A stretch of DNA of 64,000 nt from Haematobia irritans (GCF_050003625.1 NC_134397.1:222208537-222272536), one strand, 5' to 3'. Numbered from the stretch's first letter, positions 22,659-33,470 are shown. Numbers and translations are program-made. Notes: generated by a model from the letters alone, not told the origin.

Positions 22659-22989
22659 CGATTAGTGCGGAAGCAAGCTAATAGCCGAAGCTATTAGTGT
22701 GGAAGCAAGCTAATCGCCGAAAAACGATTAGTGCGGAAGCAAGCTAATTGCCGAAACAATTAGTGCGGAAGCTAGCTAATAGCCGAAGCTATTAGTGCAA
22801 AAGCAAGCTAACTGCCGAAACAATTAGTGCGGAGCAAGCTAATAGCCGAAGCTACTTGTACGGAAGCAAGCTATTCGCCCGAAAACGATTAGAGCAGAAG
22901 CAAGCTAATAGCCGAAGATATTAGTGCAGAAGCAAGCTAATAACCGAAGCTATTAGTGCGGAAGCAAGCTAAATGCCGAAACACTTAGT
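22659..22989. repeat. 32-bp tandem array of hairpin-forming units
   Basis: Ten units of about 32 bp consist of GCGGAAGCAAG, a 7-base stem arm, a CCGAA-type loop and the complementary arm ending in TTAGT. Arms fall into three classes: CTAATAG/CTATTAG, CTAATCG/CGATTAG and CTAATTG/CAATTAG. Four units (1-4) pair perfectly, and the others have one or two mismatches. The two arms usually change together, so stem pairing is kept although the sequence differs. Confidence 0.88.
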
Positions 22990-23062
22990 GCGGTGGTAGA
23001 GTTCCTGTCGCTTAGTGTGAACTGACTGCGGTCGTGCAACTCGTCGTATACAATACCCTTCG

Positions 23063-23135
23063 CAGTGTTGCCAACTCCCCATGGCCAAAAAGCACCAAAA
23101 ATATTTTATAAATTCTAACATACCGTCTTCCACCA

Positions 23136-23178
<43 letters not shown>

Positions 23179-23961
23179 TCCGAAGATGTATTATAGAACT
23201 TTTGTGAATTGAATTTTATGAAGTTAAGGTGGGTATTAAGATCGAGTTTAGCTCCTAAAATAGTAATTTTGTTCACAATTACTTTTCTTTAATAATTCAT
23301 TTTAAGGAATACAAACTTTGTGAAAATTTGCTTTTGGCTATACCCCATCAAGTTATAATAAAATTTGCAGCAACTATGCATAATTTTATGCCTTTTTTAC
23401 TGATATAGTTTTCACTTTAGCGGCAAAACTCAAACTTAGTACTCACCATTATGAACCGCTATTCAAGTATACACTTTGATCAGTTTTAATGCTTTCATCC
23501 AATTCATTTTGATCAGTGATGTTTTTCAACTTTCAAAATATTAATATATGGAACGAGTCCATTGCTTATTTCAGTTGTGCGTGCTTTTGTGAATTTAATA
23601 CAAACGTTTTTAATGACATCTTTACTAAATTCAAAAATTCGGCACTCATCGTTCGACTTTCCTACAGAATACCCTAAATAACAATATTAATTTAAAAAAA
23701 AATCAATACCAACTTCATAATAATCAAATTCTATATTTGGCAATAAATTTGAGTTTCTTCAGCTCTTGAAAGTCTAATCAAAATGTTTGTATCAATTACT
23801 TAATACTGTTCAAAATAAAAGCACCAAAAGCACTACATGAAAATGCCAGAAAGCACCAAGTTGGTGCTTTTTTTGAAAAGGCACTAAAAAGGCAATTTGG
23901 TGCTTTTTAGAAATCAAAAAGCACTAAATTTGGTGCTAAAAGCACCAAATTGGCAACACTG
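23063..23961. mobile_element. hAT-type non-autonomous element with 8-bp TSD
   Basis: ACCCTTCG is present on both sides (23055-23062 and 23962-23969). The ends are inverted: CAGTGTTGCCAA on the left and TTGGCAACACTG on the right. Subterminal AAAGCACC/GGTGCTTT motifs recur in both orientations, about nine times near the right end and once or twice near the left, as expected for transposase-binding repeats of hAT elements. An uninterrupted A-run of about 38 bases lies at 23138-23176. There is no coding frame in its 899 bp, so it needs a transposase in trans. Confidence 0.93.
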
Positions 23962-24289
23962 ACCCTTCGGCTGTCGGGACTCATACTCGTTGCCTCAAAA
24001 CCCCAAATTTATATTCTCCCACAGCCATGACATAGATGAGAATTATACTCATAGCATGCAAAAATAAATGTCATTGAAAAACAGGATGCCTCATGAGTTA
24101 TTGTTCTCATACCCACCCAGACTGCATTGAACGACAGTGGCTAGGTGGAGAATAGGGCGGTGAGTATATGTACAGTGGCCACACAAAGTACATACACAAC
24201 GAAAACGTCACTAAACAATATGAGGCACAATTAAATAACTGGGCACTGTCGGGCAAGCGAAACAACTCATTAGCTCTTTTCAGTCAAAC

Positions 24290-24433
24290 TTTTTAGTGCG
24301 CATCGGTGAGATCTTGCACTTTTTGGAAATTCAATGGCTTTTAGTCCAAACTCATTTTTTTCATATGTATTCCAGCAGTTCACGCGATATGTTTAGCTCA
24401 CGAGCAAGTTCTCTACTACTGCGGCGGGGATCA
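24290..24433 (-). pseudogene. Old Tc1/mariner-like relic, helix-turn-helix part
   Basis: The minus strand of 24431-24366 reads DPRRSSRELARELNISRELL, the classic N-terminal helix-turn-helix of Tc1/mariner transposases, without a stop in this short stretch. It continues at 27362-27540 across the inserted DD37E element. Confidence 0.75.
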
Positions 24434-24523
24434 TAAAGAGTGATACGGTCAAAATTTGGTCAAGGGAAAACGCGTGTAAATCGGTGAAATCGTTTATTTA
24501 AAAAATCAAATTAAATTTCTTTT

Positions 24524-26153
24524 TATACCCACCACCATAGGATGGGGGGTATATTAACTTTGTCATTCCGTTTGTAACACATCGGAATATTGCTCTAAGA
24601 CCCCATAAAGTATATATATTCTGGGTCGTGGTTAAATTCTGAGTCGATCTGAGCATGTCCGTCCGTCCGTCCGTCCGTCTGTTGAAATCACGCTAACTTC
24701 CGAACGAAACAAGCTATCGACTTTAAACTTGGCACAAGTAGTTGTTATTGATGTAGGTCGGATGGTATTGCAAATGGGCCACTTTTACGTATAGCCCCCA
24801 TATAAACGGGCCCCCAAATTTGGCTTGCGAGGACTCTAAGAGAAGCAAATTTCATCCGATCCGGCTGAAATTTGGTACATGGTGTTAGCATATGGTCTCT
24901 AACAACCATGCACAAACTGGTCCACATCGGTCCATAATTATATATAGCCCCCATATAAACCGATCCCCCGATTTGGCTTGTGGAGCCTCTAAGAGAAGCA
25001 AATTTCATCCGATACGGCTGAAATTTGGTACATGGTGTTAGTATATGGTCTCTAACAACCATGCAAAAATTGGTCCACATCGGTCAATAATTATATATAG
25101 CCCCCGTATAAACCGATCACCAGATTTGACCTCCGGAGCCTCTTGGAAGACCAAAATTCATCTGATTCTGTTGAAATTTGGTACGTGGTGTTAATATATG
25201 GCCTCAAACTCCCATGCAAAATTTGGTCGATATCGGTCCATAATTATATATAGGCCCCATATAAACCGATCCCCAGATTTGACCTCCGGAGCCCCTTGGA
25301 AGAGCAAAATTCATCTGATTCAGTTCAAATTTGGTACGTGGTGTTAATATATGGCCTCAAACTCCCATGCAAAAATTGGTCGATATCGGTCCATAATTAT
25401 ATATAGGCCCCATATAAACCGATTCCCAGATTTGACCTCCGGAGCCCCTTGGAAGAGCAAAATTCTTCCCATTCGGTTGAAATGTGGTACGTGATGTAAG
25501 TATATGGTATCCAACAACCAAGCAGGAATTGGTTCCTATCATTCCATAATTATATATAGCTCCCATATAAACCGATCCCCACATTTGACCTCCGGTGCCT
25601 TTTGATGAAGCAAAATTCATCCGATCTGGTTGAAATTTGGGACGTGGTGGTAGTATATGATATTTAGCAACCATGCCAAAAGTGGTCCATATCAGTTCAT
25701 AATCATATATAGCCCCCATATAAACCGATCCCGAAATTTGGTTTTGGAGCCTCTTGGAGGAGCAAATTTCATCCGAGTGAGTTGAAATTTGTACATTGTG
25801 CTAGTATATGGCCGTTAACAACCATGCCTAACTAGGTCCATATCGGTCTATAGTTATATATAGCCCTCAGATAAATCGATCCCCAATCACACAAAAATTG
25901 GTCCATATCAAGTTCATAATTGTATATAGCCCCCATATAAGCGACCCCCATATTTCAATTTCATAACTTTTTGTCTAATATATACCACGTATGGACTAAC
26001 TCACAATTTAGAAAACGATGTTAAGAAGGTTTAAGATACCACTACCCAAGTAATTCGATTGTGAATGACAGTCTGTCGTAGAAGTTTCTACCCAATCCAT
26101 GGTGGAGGGTACATAAGATTCGGCCTGGCCGAACTTACGGCTGTATATACTTG
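24524..26153 (+). mobile_element. 1.6-kb dispersed repeat with internal 153-bp tandem units
   Basis: It starts TATACCCACCACCATAGG and ends ACGGCTGTATATACTTG. A second copy in the opposite orientation (39142-40824) has the same termini. The interior holds about eight repeats of ~153 bp, each with ATATAGCCCCCATATAAACC and AAATTTGGTACATGGTGTTA. A CCGTCCGTCCGTCCGTC run lies near the left end. Removing it restores the host DD37E sequence without gain or loss, so no target duplication is seen. The class is unknown. A frame is open over several units in both copies (see findings). Confidence 0.85.
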
Positions 26154-26241
26154 TTCAAGTTCAATTAGTATAAAATTCAGGAAAAATATTCAGTTAGGCT
26201 TTCGCTTTTTCAAATCCGAATTGCCGGGCCTCACGCTGCCA

Positions 26242-27206
26242 TCAGATTTTGACCAGCCACCTTGTCCACCTTCTTCGCCGCAGAAAGCCAGTTTGCCTTG
26301 AACTGCTGCTCGTCCTTAGCAGTTTTTTTTTGGTCTTCTTTAGGTTTCGCTTGACAATAGCCCAGTATTTCTCAATTGGGCGGAGCTCTGGCGTGTTGGG
26401 AGGGTTCTTGTCCTTGGGAACCACCTGCACGTTGTTGGCGGCGTACCACTCCATGGCCTTTTTACCGTAATGGCAAGATGCCAAATCCGGCCAAAACAGT
26501 AATGAACAACCGTGTTTCTTCAGGAAAGGCAGCAGACTTTTATTCAAACACTCTTTAACGTAGATTTATTGGTTGACAGTCCGGAAGCTATGAAAATGCT
26601 GCTTTTCAAGCCACAGGTACAGATGGCTTGCCAAACCAAATATTTCTTTGCGAACTTTGACAGTTTTATGTGCTTGAAAATATCTGCTACCTTTCCCCTT
26701 CCTTTTGCCGTATAAAACTCCTGTCCCGGAAGCTGCTTGTAGTCGGCTTTGACGTAGGTTTCGTCGTCCATTACCACGCAGTCAAACTTCGTCAGCATCG
26801 TCGTGTACAGCCTCCGGGATCGCGCTTTGGCCGTCGTATTTTGTTTATCATCGCGATTTGGAGTCACTACCTTCTTGTAAGTCGATAGTCCGGTTCGTTT
26901 TTTGGCTCGATGCAAGGTTGTAGACGATACACCCAGCTTAGTTGCGGCATCTCGGAGAGAGAGGTTAGGGTTTCGCTTGAAACTACCGGCAACTCTCTTT
27001 GTCGTCTCAGCGGCTTCCGGTTTTCGATTTCCCCCCGATCCAGACTTCCTGGCTGTCGACAAACGTTCCCCAAACACTTTAATTACATTTGTAACGGTTG
27101 ATTTGGCAACTTTTAGCGATTTTGCCAGCTTTGCGTGCGAGTAGCTCGGATTTTGGCGATGCGTGAGCAAAATTTTGATACGCTGCTCTTCTTGCTTGGA
27201 CGGCAT
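26242..27206 (-). pseudogene. DD37E-type transposase, copy 2, two frameshifts
   Basis: The start is taken at 27206 (MPSKQEEQRIKILL) because the preceding in-frame sequence (from 27263) lies in the terminal region. Helix-turn-helix segments (SHAKLAKSLKVAKSTVTNVI; LSLRDAATKLGVSSTTLHRA) are followed by VVMDDETYV (first Asp), a full AKGRGKVADIFKHIKLSKF segment, a lost base near 26575 that shifts the frame, FWPDLASCHYG (second Asp) and PELRPIEKYWAIVKRNL (third residue Glu; 37 residues between Asp and Glu). A second shift in an A-run after KKTKK destroys the C-terminus. It is the most complete of the three copies here but still inactive. Confidence 0.92.
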
Positions 27207-27361
27207 TTTGACAACTGAAGAGTGAATTCCAAAATCAAAATAGGAGCAACATTCTACATACACACACCTTCAAAATGAGGGGTGTTCAGGGTTTTTAAAT
27301 GCAAAATTGAAAGAAATACGTCAAGTTTATATTGACCAAATTTTGACCGTATCGCCCTTTA

Positions 27362-27540
27362 CCTGTCTGGCCTTCACTTTTCGGATCATTTCTGGCGTTG
27401 TTAATCTTATTTACGTCCACTGTTTGGACGCGATGCAACACTGCCAGCATCGCGGTAAGGAGCAATGGTACGAATAACAAAAGGCCACTTGTGGTTTTCC
27501 AGTCAATTATAAAGCGATCACACTATCACGTTTGAATTCC
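27362..27540 (-). pseudogene. Old Tc1/mariner-like relic, N-terminal end
   Basis: The minus strand includes VDVNKINNARNDPKSEGQTG, and the DNA aligns with 14515-14640. It is the part of the relic on the far side of DD37E copy 2. Confidence 0.55.
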
Positions 27541-27544
27541 ATCA

Positions 27545-28450
27545 CGAATAACTTTTTTTTTTTTTTAATTCAATAATCAATATGCTTTCAAGCTTTTACA
27601 TTATAAAATTAACAGTCACTGGAATAAATATTAAAAATTAGTAACTATTCAAGCTTTAGTAAAACTAAGAAAGGGCTAGAAATACGCAGACGAGGGTCAT
27701 TTGCTGCAATTAAGCTTAAATAGGTTGCAAATACTCATTCATCACTATGGACAAATGCTGGAAAAATCTTGTTGAGCTACCAAATTGATTCTCACATCAT
27801 GTCATCATTACTAACTGGAAATTATTCATACCATCAAAGGATCTATGATTTAGCAGTATAGACGACAATATACATTTTTGTTTACTTTAAAACGACATTG
27901 CAATAATTGCTCGTTCCGTGTTATTCATTGGTTTTGAAACTTTTATTACAAATTCCAATTTATTTTTTCGCTTTGTGAATAATTCGTGTTTTTTTCCTTT
28001 TGGGGATGTTCAGCATTTTTTGCAGTTAGTGGTTCATATTTGTGTTATCATTTTTTTTGAAATGTCACCAATTGTTGTGTTGTGTCATCGTAAATCCTCG
28101 AAATATTTTCACATTCAAAGGGAATTTCATTTGGGAGAATATCGATGAGTTATAGCTTTCAAAACGGAAACGGAAGTTAAAACCATTTCTCTAGCAATCG
28201 ATATATTTGTTTGTTTTTACCGTTTTTGTTGTTGTATTGTGAGTATTTCCTGTTGTACTCCAATTGTAAGCTTTTATATAAGCCTGTCCTGTCTATCAAA
28301 GAGCTCTACTTCATCACTAGTTGTGTACGATGAAGGCATCAATACAAGTGTTAATGATTTGGAAAGTCAATAGTTTTTGTGAATGTGGGCAGATGCGTAT
28401 GAATAGCTCTCCCAGTCATTGGTGGTAATAAAACTGGGATGTGCGTCGCT
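27545..28450. other. Intergenic DNA, nothing recognised
   Basis: AT-rich sequence; the frame at 27918-28148 has no recognisable family. Confidence 0.5.
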
Positions 28451-28479
28451 TTAGTTGGCCATAAATAAGAGAATATTGG

Positions 28480-29100
28480 AAGTGACAGTGCATCCATGAA
28501 TTTAAATCAATTTTTGACGATGAAGCTCCGTCAAGGACCAGTGCTTCTCAATGGTACGGTGAGTTTAGACATAGCTCACGACCAGTGCTTACCAATGGTA
28601 TGGTAAGCACTGGTCGTGGACGAATTTCGTGAAGGTCATCCAAAATCAGTTGTTTCGGAAACTACTGATGATGAGCAGCAACTGACATTGCAAGATCGTC
28701 ATGCGGCCTATCGTGAGATTGAAACAACCTTAGTTAGACCAGCATACATTCAATATTGCATGGACAATTAACCGTCAAAAAAAATGTTCTCGTTGGATCC
28801 CACACAATTTGTCAATCACTTAAAAACGGTCGTGTCGATTGGTCGAAAGAAATTACTTATCTTTGTTCCTGTATCTAAAAAATAATATGAGAATTTAACG
28901 TTTTTCTACACCTGAAGAAGCGGCTGATGCGTTCAGAATGCATGTTTTGGAAAAAGTGCTTCGACAATTGTTTTGGAAAAAGTGCTTCGACAAAAGTTTA
29001 TAGATCTGGGGGAAATATTTTAGAAAATAATAAAACCATTTTCGATAATTAATATTTGTTTTTCCTTCTCGAATCCCAAAGTATAAAAGGCAAACCTCGT
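28480..29100 (+). pseudogene. Mariner relic of a second subfamily
   Basis: The reading FDDEAPSRTSASQWYGEFR (from about 28511), then DEFREGHPKSVVSETTDDEQ, LQDRHAAYREIETTL and, after a large gap, PEEAADAFRMHVLEKVLRQL and FWKKCFDK, follows the order of a mariner transposase N-terminus and C-terminus. The catalytic middle is missing. A hairpin (28577-28618) replaces the segment between EFR and DEFREG. The 3' end runs into TATAAAAGGCAAACC. The sequence differs clearly from the Himar1-like copies. Confidence 0.75.
28577..28618. repeat. Perfect 18-bp inverted repeat, 6-bp loop
   Basis: The arms are CACGACCAGTGCTTACCA and its exact complement, separated by ATGGTA. It lies within the mariner relic, and its arm resembles the nearby GGACCAGTGCTTCTCAATGG, so it looks like a local inverted duplication. 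Confidence 0.9.
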
Positions 29101-29366
29101 TTGTAGGAGTGTATTTATTGGTTTCCAGATATTCGATAATTGGTGGAAACTTTGGCCCGTTGATGATAGGAAATTAATAAATTTGCCACTTTGTAGTTTA
29201 TCGGGAAATTGTGCATTCATAGAGTTGTAGTCGATCGGAAAATTTGTTTACCATTGATTATAGGGAGTTGATGAACTATTCGGTTTATAGTTGGCTGCCC
29301 AGCAAAAAATATTTCAACAGTAAAATTGCGCTTTTTGGTATGCAATAAAGTAGGCAGTGCATCCAC

Positions 29367-29454
29367 ACTGCATGTATCGACGGCAATAACGTAAACGAGT
29401 AATCAAACTAGTTTATGATCATTCGTTTACGTTATTGCAACAAATTCATGCAGT
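29367..29454. repeat. Long interrupted hairpin
   Basis: ACTGCATG, 8 bases, GCAATAACGTAAACGA, 24 bases, TCGTTTACGTTATTGC, 8 bases, CATGCAGT: both arm segments pair perfectly and the spacers are symmetrical. It is directly left of the hAT-type insertion and its last two bases fall within the duplicated target. Confidence 0.88.
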
Positions 29455-29460
29455 ATATAT

Positions 29461-30714
29461 CAGGGTTGGAAAATACAATTTTTAAGAAAGTACTAAAAAG
29501 GTATCTTTTTGAGCGAAACAGTACTTTTTACTAAATTTCAACAAAATTCCATTGGCAAAATTTTCTATAAAAATAAAATTTTGACAAAATTTTCTATAAA
29601 AAAAAAATTTTGACATAATTTTCTATAGAAATGAAATTTTGACAAAATTTTATTTCTATAGAAATTTTGACAAAATTTTCTATAGAAATAAAATTTTGCA
29701 AAAATTTTCTATAGAAACAAAACTTTGACAAAATTTCTATAGAAATACATTTTTGAGGACAATATCTGTAAAAATAACATTTTTACAAAATTTTCTATAG
29801 AAATAAAATTTTGACATAATTTTCTATATAAATGAAGTTTTGACAAAATTTTCTATAGAAATGAAATTTTGACAAAATTTTCTATAGAAATGAAATTTTG
29901 ACAAAATTTTCTATAGAAATAAAATTTTGACAAAATTTTCTATAGAAATGAAATTTTGATAAAATTTTCTATAGAAATTAAATTTTGACAAAATTTTCTA
30001 TAGAAATAAAATTTTGACAAAATTTTAAATAGAAATACAATTTTGACAAAATTTTCTATAGAAATAAAATTTTTACAAAATTTTAAATAGAAATACAATT
30101 TTGACAAAATTTTCTATAGAAATAAAATTTTTACAAAATTTTGTACAGAAATAAAATGTTGACAAAATTTCTAGAGAAATAAAATTTTGACAAAATTTCT
30201 AGAGAAATAAAATTTTGTCAAAATTTCTATAGAAATACATTTTTGAGAACAATGTGTATAGAAATAAAATTTTGACAAAATTTTCTATAGAAATAAAATT
30301 TTGACAAAATTTTCTATAGAAATAAAATTTTGACAAAATTTCTAGAGAAATAACATTATGACAAAAATTTCTAGAGAAATAACATTTTGAAAAAAATTTC
30401 TAGAGAAATAAAAATTAGAAAAATATTTTTAAAGAATTTTTTTTTTTACTGTGGCATTTACAAATTCGAGATTTTCTTGCCGCATGACCTTGTCTGTTTT
30501 GACAAATTTGTAAAATACCTTTAAAGTAAATAATTTCGTTAAAGACTTTCTCAAAATATTCAAATATGTTGTCAAAACTATTGTACCCTAAATCTTATAT
30601 CGGTTCAAAATTGGTTAAACAAAAGGTACTAAATCATTCGCGGGGGTACCACGGTACTGGCCAAGGTGAAAAAGTACTGAAAAAAGTACTATAGTACTGC
30701 ATTTTCCATCCCTG
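29461..30714. mobile_element. hAT-type non-autonomous element filled with 29-bp repeats
   Basis: GTATATAT flanks both ends (29453-29460 and 30715-30722). The ends are inverted: CAGGGTTGGAAAATACA on the left, TGCATTTTCCATCCCTG on the right. Subterminal AGTACT-containing sequences occur near both ends. The interior (29540-30425) is a 29-bp array of the family seen elsewhere. There is no coding capacity. Confidence 0.92.
29540..30425. repeat. 29-bp tandem array inside the hAT-type element
   Basis: About 30 units of the TTTTGACAAAATTTT type with frequent TTTCTAGAGAAA variants near the right side. Confidence 0.92.
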
Positions 30715-30753
30715 GTATATATGCGCGAAAGGTAGTTCTGTTTTCCTTCATAC

Positions 30754-30793
30754 CAATAACAATATTGCTCACTTCTGAGCAATATTGTTATTG
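30754..30793. repeat. Perfect 18-bp hairpin, 4-bp loop
   Basis: CAATAACAATATTGCTCA and its exact complement are separated by CTTC. It lies right of the hAT-type insertion within the CCCAGCAAA-ended element. Confidence 0.9.
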
Positions 30794-31349
30794 AAACGAG
30801 CATTTATATCTGCGCTTTGTTGAAGCTGCTATAAATCGGGACATCGCCTACAAAAATCAGCGCTGATTCTGTTGTTTTGTAAGCAGTTGGTACTGCCTCT
30901 CTCCCTTACAATCCTGCTGAAATAGTGCTCCATTTTTTGCTGGGTGGTTTCCATTTGATCGTAAGTAAGGACAAACTTCGACTCGTTGATGAACGGAAAC
31001 TAGTACATTTATGGTTTTATAGTTGATTGAGAAGTTGCGTATTCGTATGTGATCGCGAATTGATTATCTCCCTGGTTTGCAGTTGTAAGGGCTTTAGTTT
31101 GTTTCCAGGTGTTCGTTAGCTGGTAACGAAATTATTGAGTTAGTCGATTTGTAGTTGATTAATAATTGTATTCGTAGGAATCAGAAGGTGACCAGCTTTT
31201 CGATTGTTGTTATTTGCCGGTGATGGCTCGTAGAATATGGCTGGCCTCGCCTTCGCTATCGCTACCTTGTCCGATTTTAGTATTCGTGACGACTATTACT
31301 ATACTTGTTAATCTACGTAAGAACTGTTGATGCGAACAAATCAGGGGTG

Positions 31350-33025
31350 GACCAATTCATCCAAAGAACTCAGTGGTTTTGTAGATCGAAAAACTCATTG
31401 GGGAGAATGTAGATCCAAAGAACTCGTTCGTTTAAATATATATATTTGAAAAACTCCACGGCGCGGACTGTAGATCTGAAGATCTCAGCAGTGCAAATGC
31501 AGGAAATCAGTGGTGAAACTATAGATCCAACGAAATTAATGGTGGAATTGTAAATGTCAAAAATTCAGTGGGGGTATAACTCAGTTTGTGGAAATGTAGA
31601 TGCGAAAAACTCACTGGGGAAAATGTATTTCCGATAAACTCATAGATCAGAAGAACTCATTGGGGATCAGTAAATCCTAGGAACTCAGTGGTGCAAATTT
31701 AGATCCCTGAAATTCGGTGGTGGAAAATGTAAATCCAAAGAAATCAGTGGCGGAAGTGAATATCCGATTAATTCATTGGTGAAATTATAGATCCGAAGAA
31801 CTGGAATTGTACTGGAACTGTACACTAAAAAAAACCTCAATAGTGAAAATGTAGATTCGAAGAATGCAGTGAAGGAACTGTAAATGAGAAGAAATAGGTA
31901 GCGCAAATGCAGATCAATGGGAAAATGTAAATCCGAGGAAATCAATGGTGGACATATAAATGGCAGAAACGCAGTGCGGAAACTGTAGATCTGAAAAACT
32001 CAGTTGTGTAAATGTAGATCCTAAAACCACAGTGGGCAAAATATAGATCCTAAAACCTCATTAGGTAAACTCTGGATCCGAAGAACTCAGGGGCGCAGAT
32101 GTAGATCGGAAAAAACTCAGTGGGGGAACTATAGATCGAAAAAACTCAGTAATGCAAAAAACCGAGTGGGCGAAAATTTTGGTTAGGTTAGGTAGCAGCC
32201 CGATATGAAAATGTAGGTTATGCGTGGGTTAGGTAAGATATAGTGGCAGCCCGATATTTCAGGATCACTTTGATTATTCAGTCCATTGTGATACCACAGT
32301 GGTGAACTTCTGCTGCCCGATTCCAAGTTTAACTCAATGAAAAGGGACCTACTTTTTTAGACGAGTCCGAAAGGCCTTTTACATTGCAGTGAAATCACTT
32401 AGAGAAGCTTTGAAACACTCAGAAATGTTACCAGCATTACTGAGGGAGGATAATCCACCGCTAAGAAGCTTTCTGGTGTATCATCGAAGCAGCGATTGAA
32501 CCCACGACCCTTTGCATGCAAGTCAGGCATGCTAACCATTGCACCACGGTGGGAAAAATCTAAATCCGCAGAACTGAGCAATGGAACTATAGATCCAAAG
32601 AACTCTGTGGAAAAACTGTAAATACAAAAATCTCGCTGGTTCAATTGAGGAATCGAAGACCTCAACTGAAGATTCGAAGACCTCAATAGCAGACCTGAAG
32701 AACACGGTGGTGCAAATGAAGATTCGAAGAACACATTGGGGAAAGAAGAAGAACTCAGTGGTGGAAATGTATTTTCGAAGAACTCGATGGGGTAACTATA
32801 AATGCGAAGAACTTTGTAGTACAAATGTATATCTGTAAAACTTAGTGGTTCAATTGAAGAAAAACTCAGTTGTGGAAATGTATATGGGAAGAAAAAACTT
32901 TGTGGGAATCTGTAGAGAATGTGTGAGGAAAATTTAGAAAACTCAGTGGTTCAACTGAAGATTCGAAGAACTCTTTTGGTAAACTATAGAACTAAGTATT
33001 GCAAACTGTTAATCCGAAAAAAACT
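31350..33025. repeat. Degenerate ~29-30-bp minisatellite
   Basis: Dozens of diverged units built on GAACTCAGTGGTGGAAATGTAGATCCGA-like sequence (AACTCAGTGG, then AAATGTAGATCC). The SINE at 32181-32552 interrupts it. Its sequence is unrelated to the CTATAG-type 29-bp arrays although the period is similar. Confidence 0.85.
32181..32552 (-). mobile_element. SINE, diverged copy with partly duplicated tail
   Basis: It matches the SINE at 8712-9059 along its length, with more substitutions and a ~20-bp loss in the tail-proximal third. The tail carries GCAGCCCGATAT twice (near 32194 and 32242), separated by GGTTAGGT-containing sequence. The tRNA-like head ends at CCACGGTGG. A possible short target duplication (GAAAA) is too weak to define. 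Confidence 0.88.
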
Positions 33026-33029
33026 TCTT

Positions 33030-33470
33030 CTGTTTTAGTTAAAAACAACAACAATGATTAAAGAAAGAAACCAACAATAAGAAAACAAAAATAAAGAAAA
33101 AAAGAGGAAGCACGCTCAAAATAAACCCAGCCAACTGCACTCAAATCGATGATGGTGGCAAAGAAAAAGAGAAATTTCGGCATAAGCCGGCTATCATAAA
33201 CCTTTTTTCGGAAGGTTCAAGTGTGGTTCACCTTGGGTTTATTCAACTGCTTGAATTTATTCTGATAATTGGTTGATAGTTTTGCTGCAAGTAGAGGATG
33301 CTGATGAGGAATGTGGTAATTCCGAAACGTGCGTCCATCCAACCATCTTGCAGTCTATAGGGCTTTGCCCAAATAAATTTGACAAATATTCTTTTCCTTT
33401 GTTGGTTAAGCTACATTTGTAGTTTAGTCAATGCATGGTTTTAAGCTGAAATCAAAAACAATTTCTTACA
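33030..33470 (-). repeat. Dispersed repeat related to the 442-bp unit
   Basis: It runs from AACAACAACAATGATTAAAG to ATGCATGGTTTTAAGCTGAA with the same internal order as the unit at 17515-17956, including TGCTGATGAGGAATGTGGTA. It is diverged and slightly shorter. Confidence 0.88.

Larger units (their letters stand above)
22201..24285. other. About 2-kb insertion of unknown class in the old transposon relic
   Basis: The relic's sequence stops near 22200 and resumes near 24290 in comparison with the copy at 14040-14650. The inserted DNA starts with an AT-rich stretch, then has a G/T-rich region (22380-22640) with two ~60-bp repeats around GGTCGGCTGTCGGTGG, a 32-bp hairpin array, a hAT-type MITE and unclassified sequence. 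No coding region or terminal repeats are certain. Confidence 0.4.
24436..27359 (-). mobile_element. DD37E element, copy 2, carrying a 1.6-kb insertion
   Basis: The left end is AAGAGTGATACGGTCAAAAT (24436) and the right end ATTTTGACCGTATCGCCCTT (27359), with TA on both sides (24434-24435 and 27360-27361). Without the inserted repeat at 24524-26153 it is 1294 bp, which is probably close to the full length of the family. It sits inside an older Tc1/mariner relic. Confidence 0.94.
29297..30950. mobile_element. Element with CCCAGCAAAAAAT inverted ends, carrying a hAT-type insertion
   Basis: The left end is GCCCAGCAAAAAATATT and the right end ATTTTTTGCTGGGTGG. Ends with the same CCCAGCAAA core bound the composite at 15719-20608. 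Without the inserted hAT-type element it is about 400 bp and rich in hairpins, so it would be a non-autonomous foldback-like element. No target duplication beyond 2 bp is visible. Confidence 0.55.

Noticed and set aside
22659..22989. CRISPR-like array
   Set aside because: There are no unique spacers between repeats, units are contiguous, and the DNA is from an animal genome.
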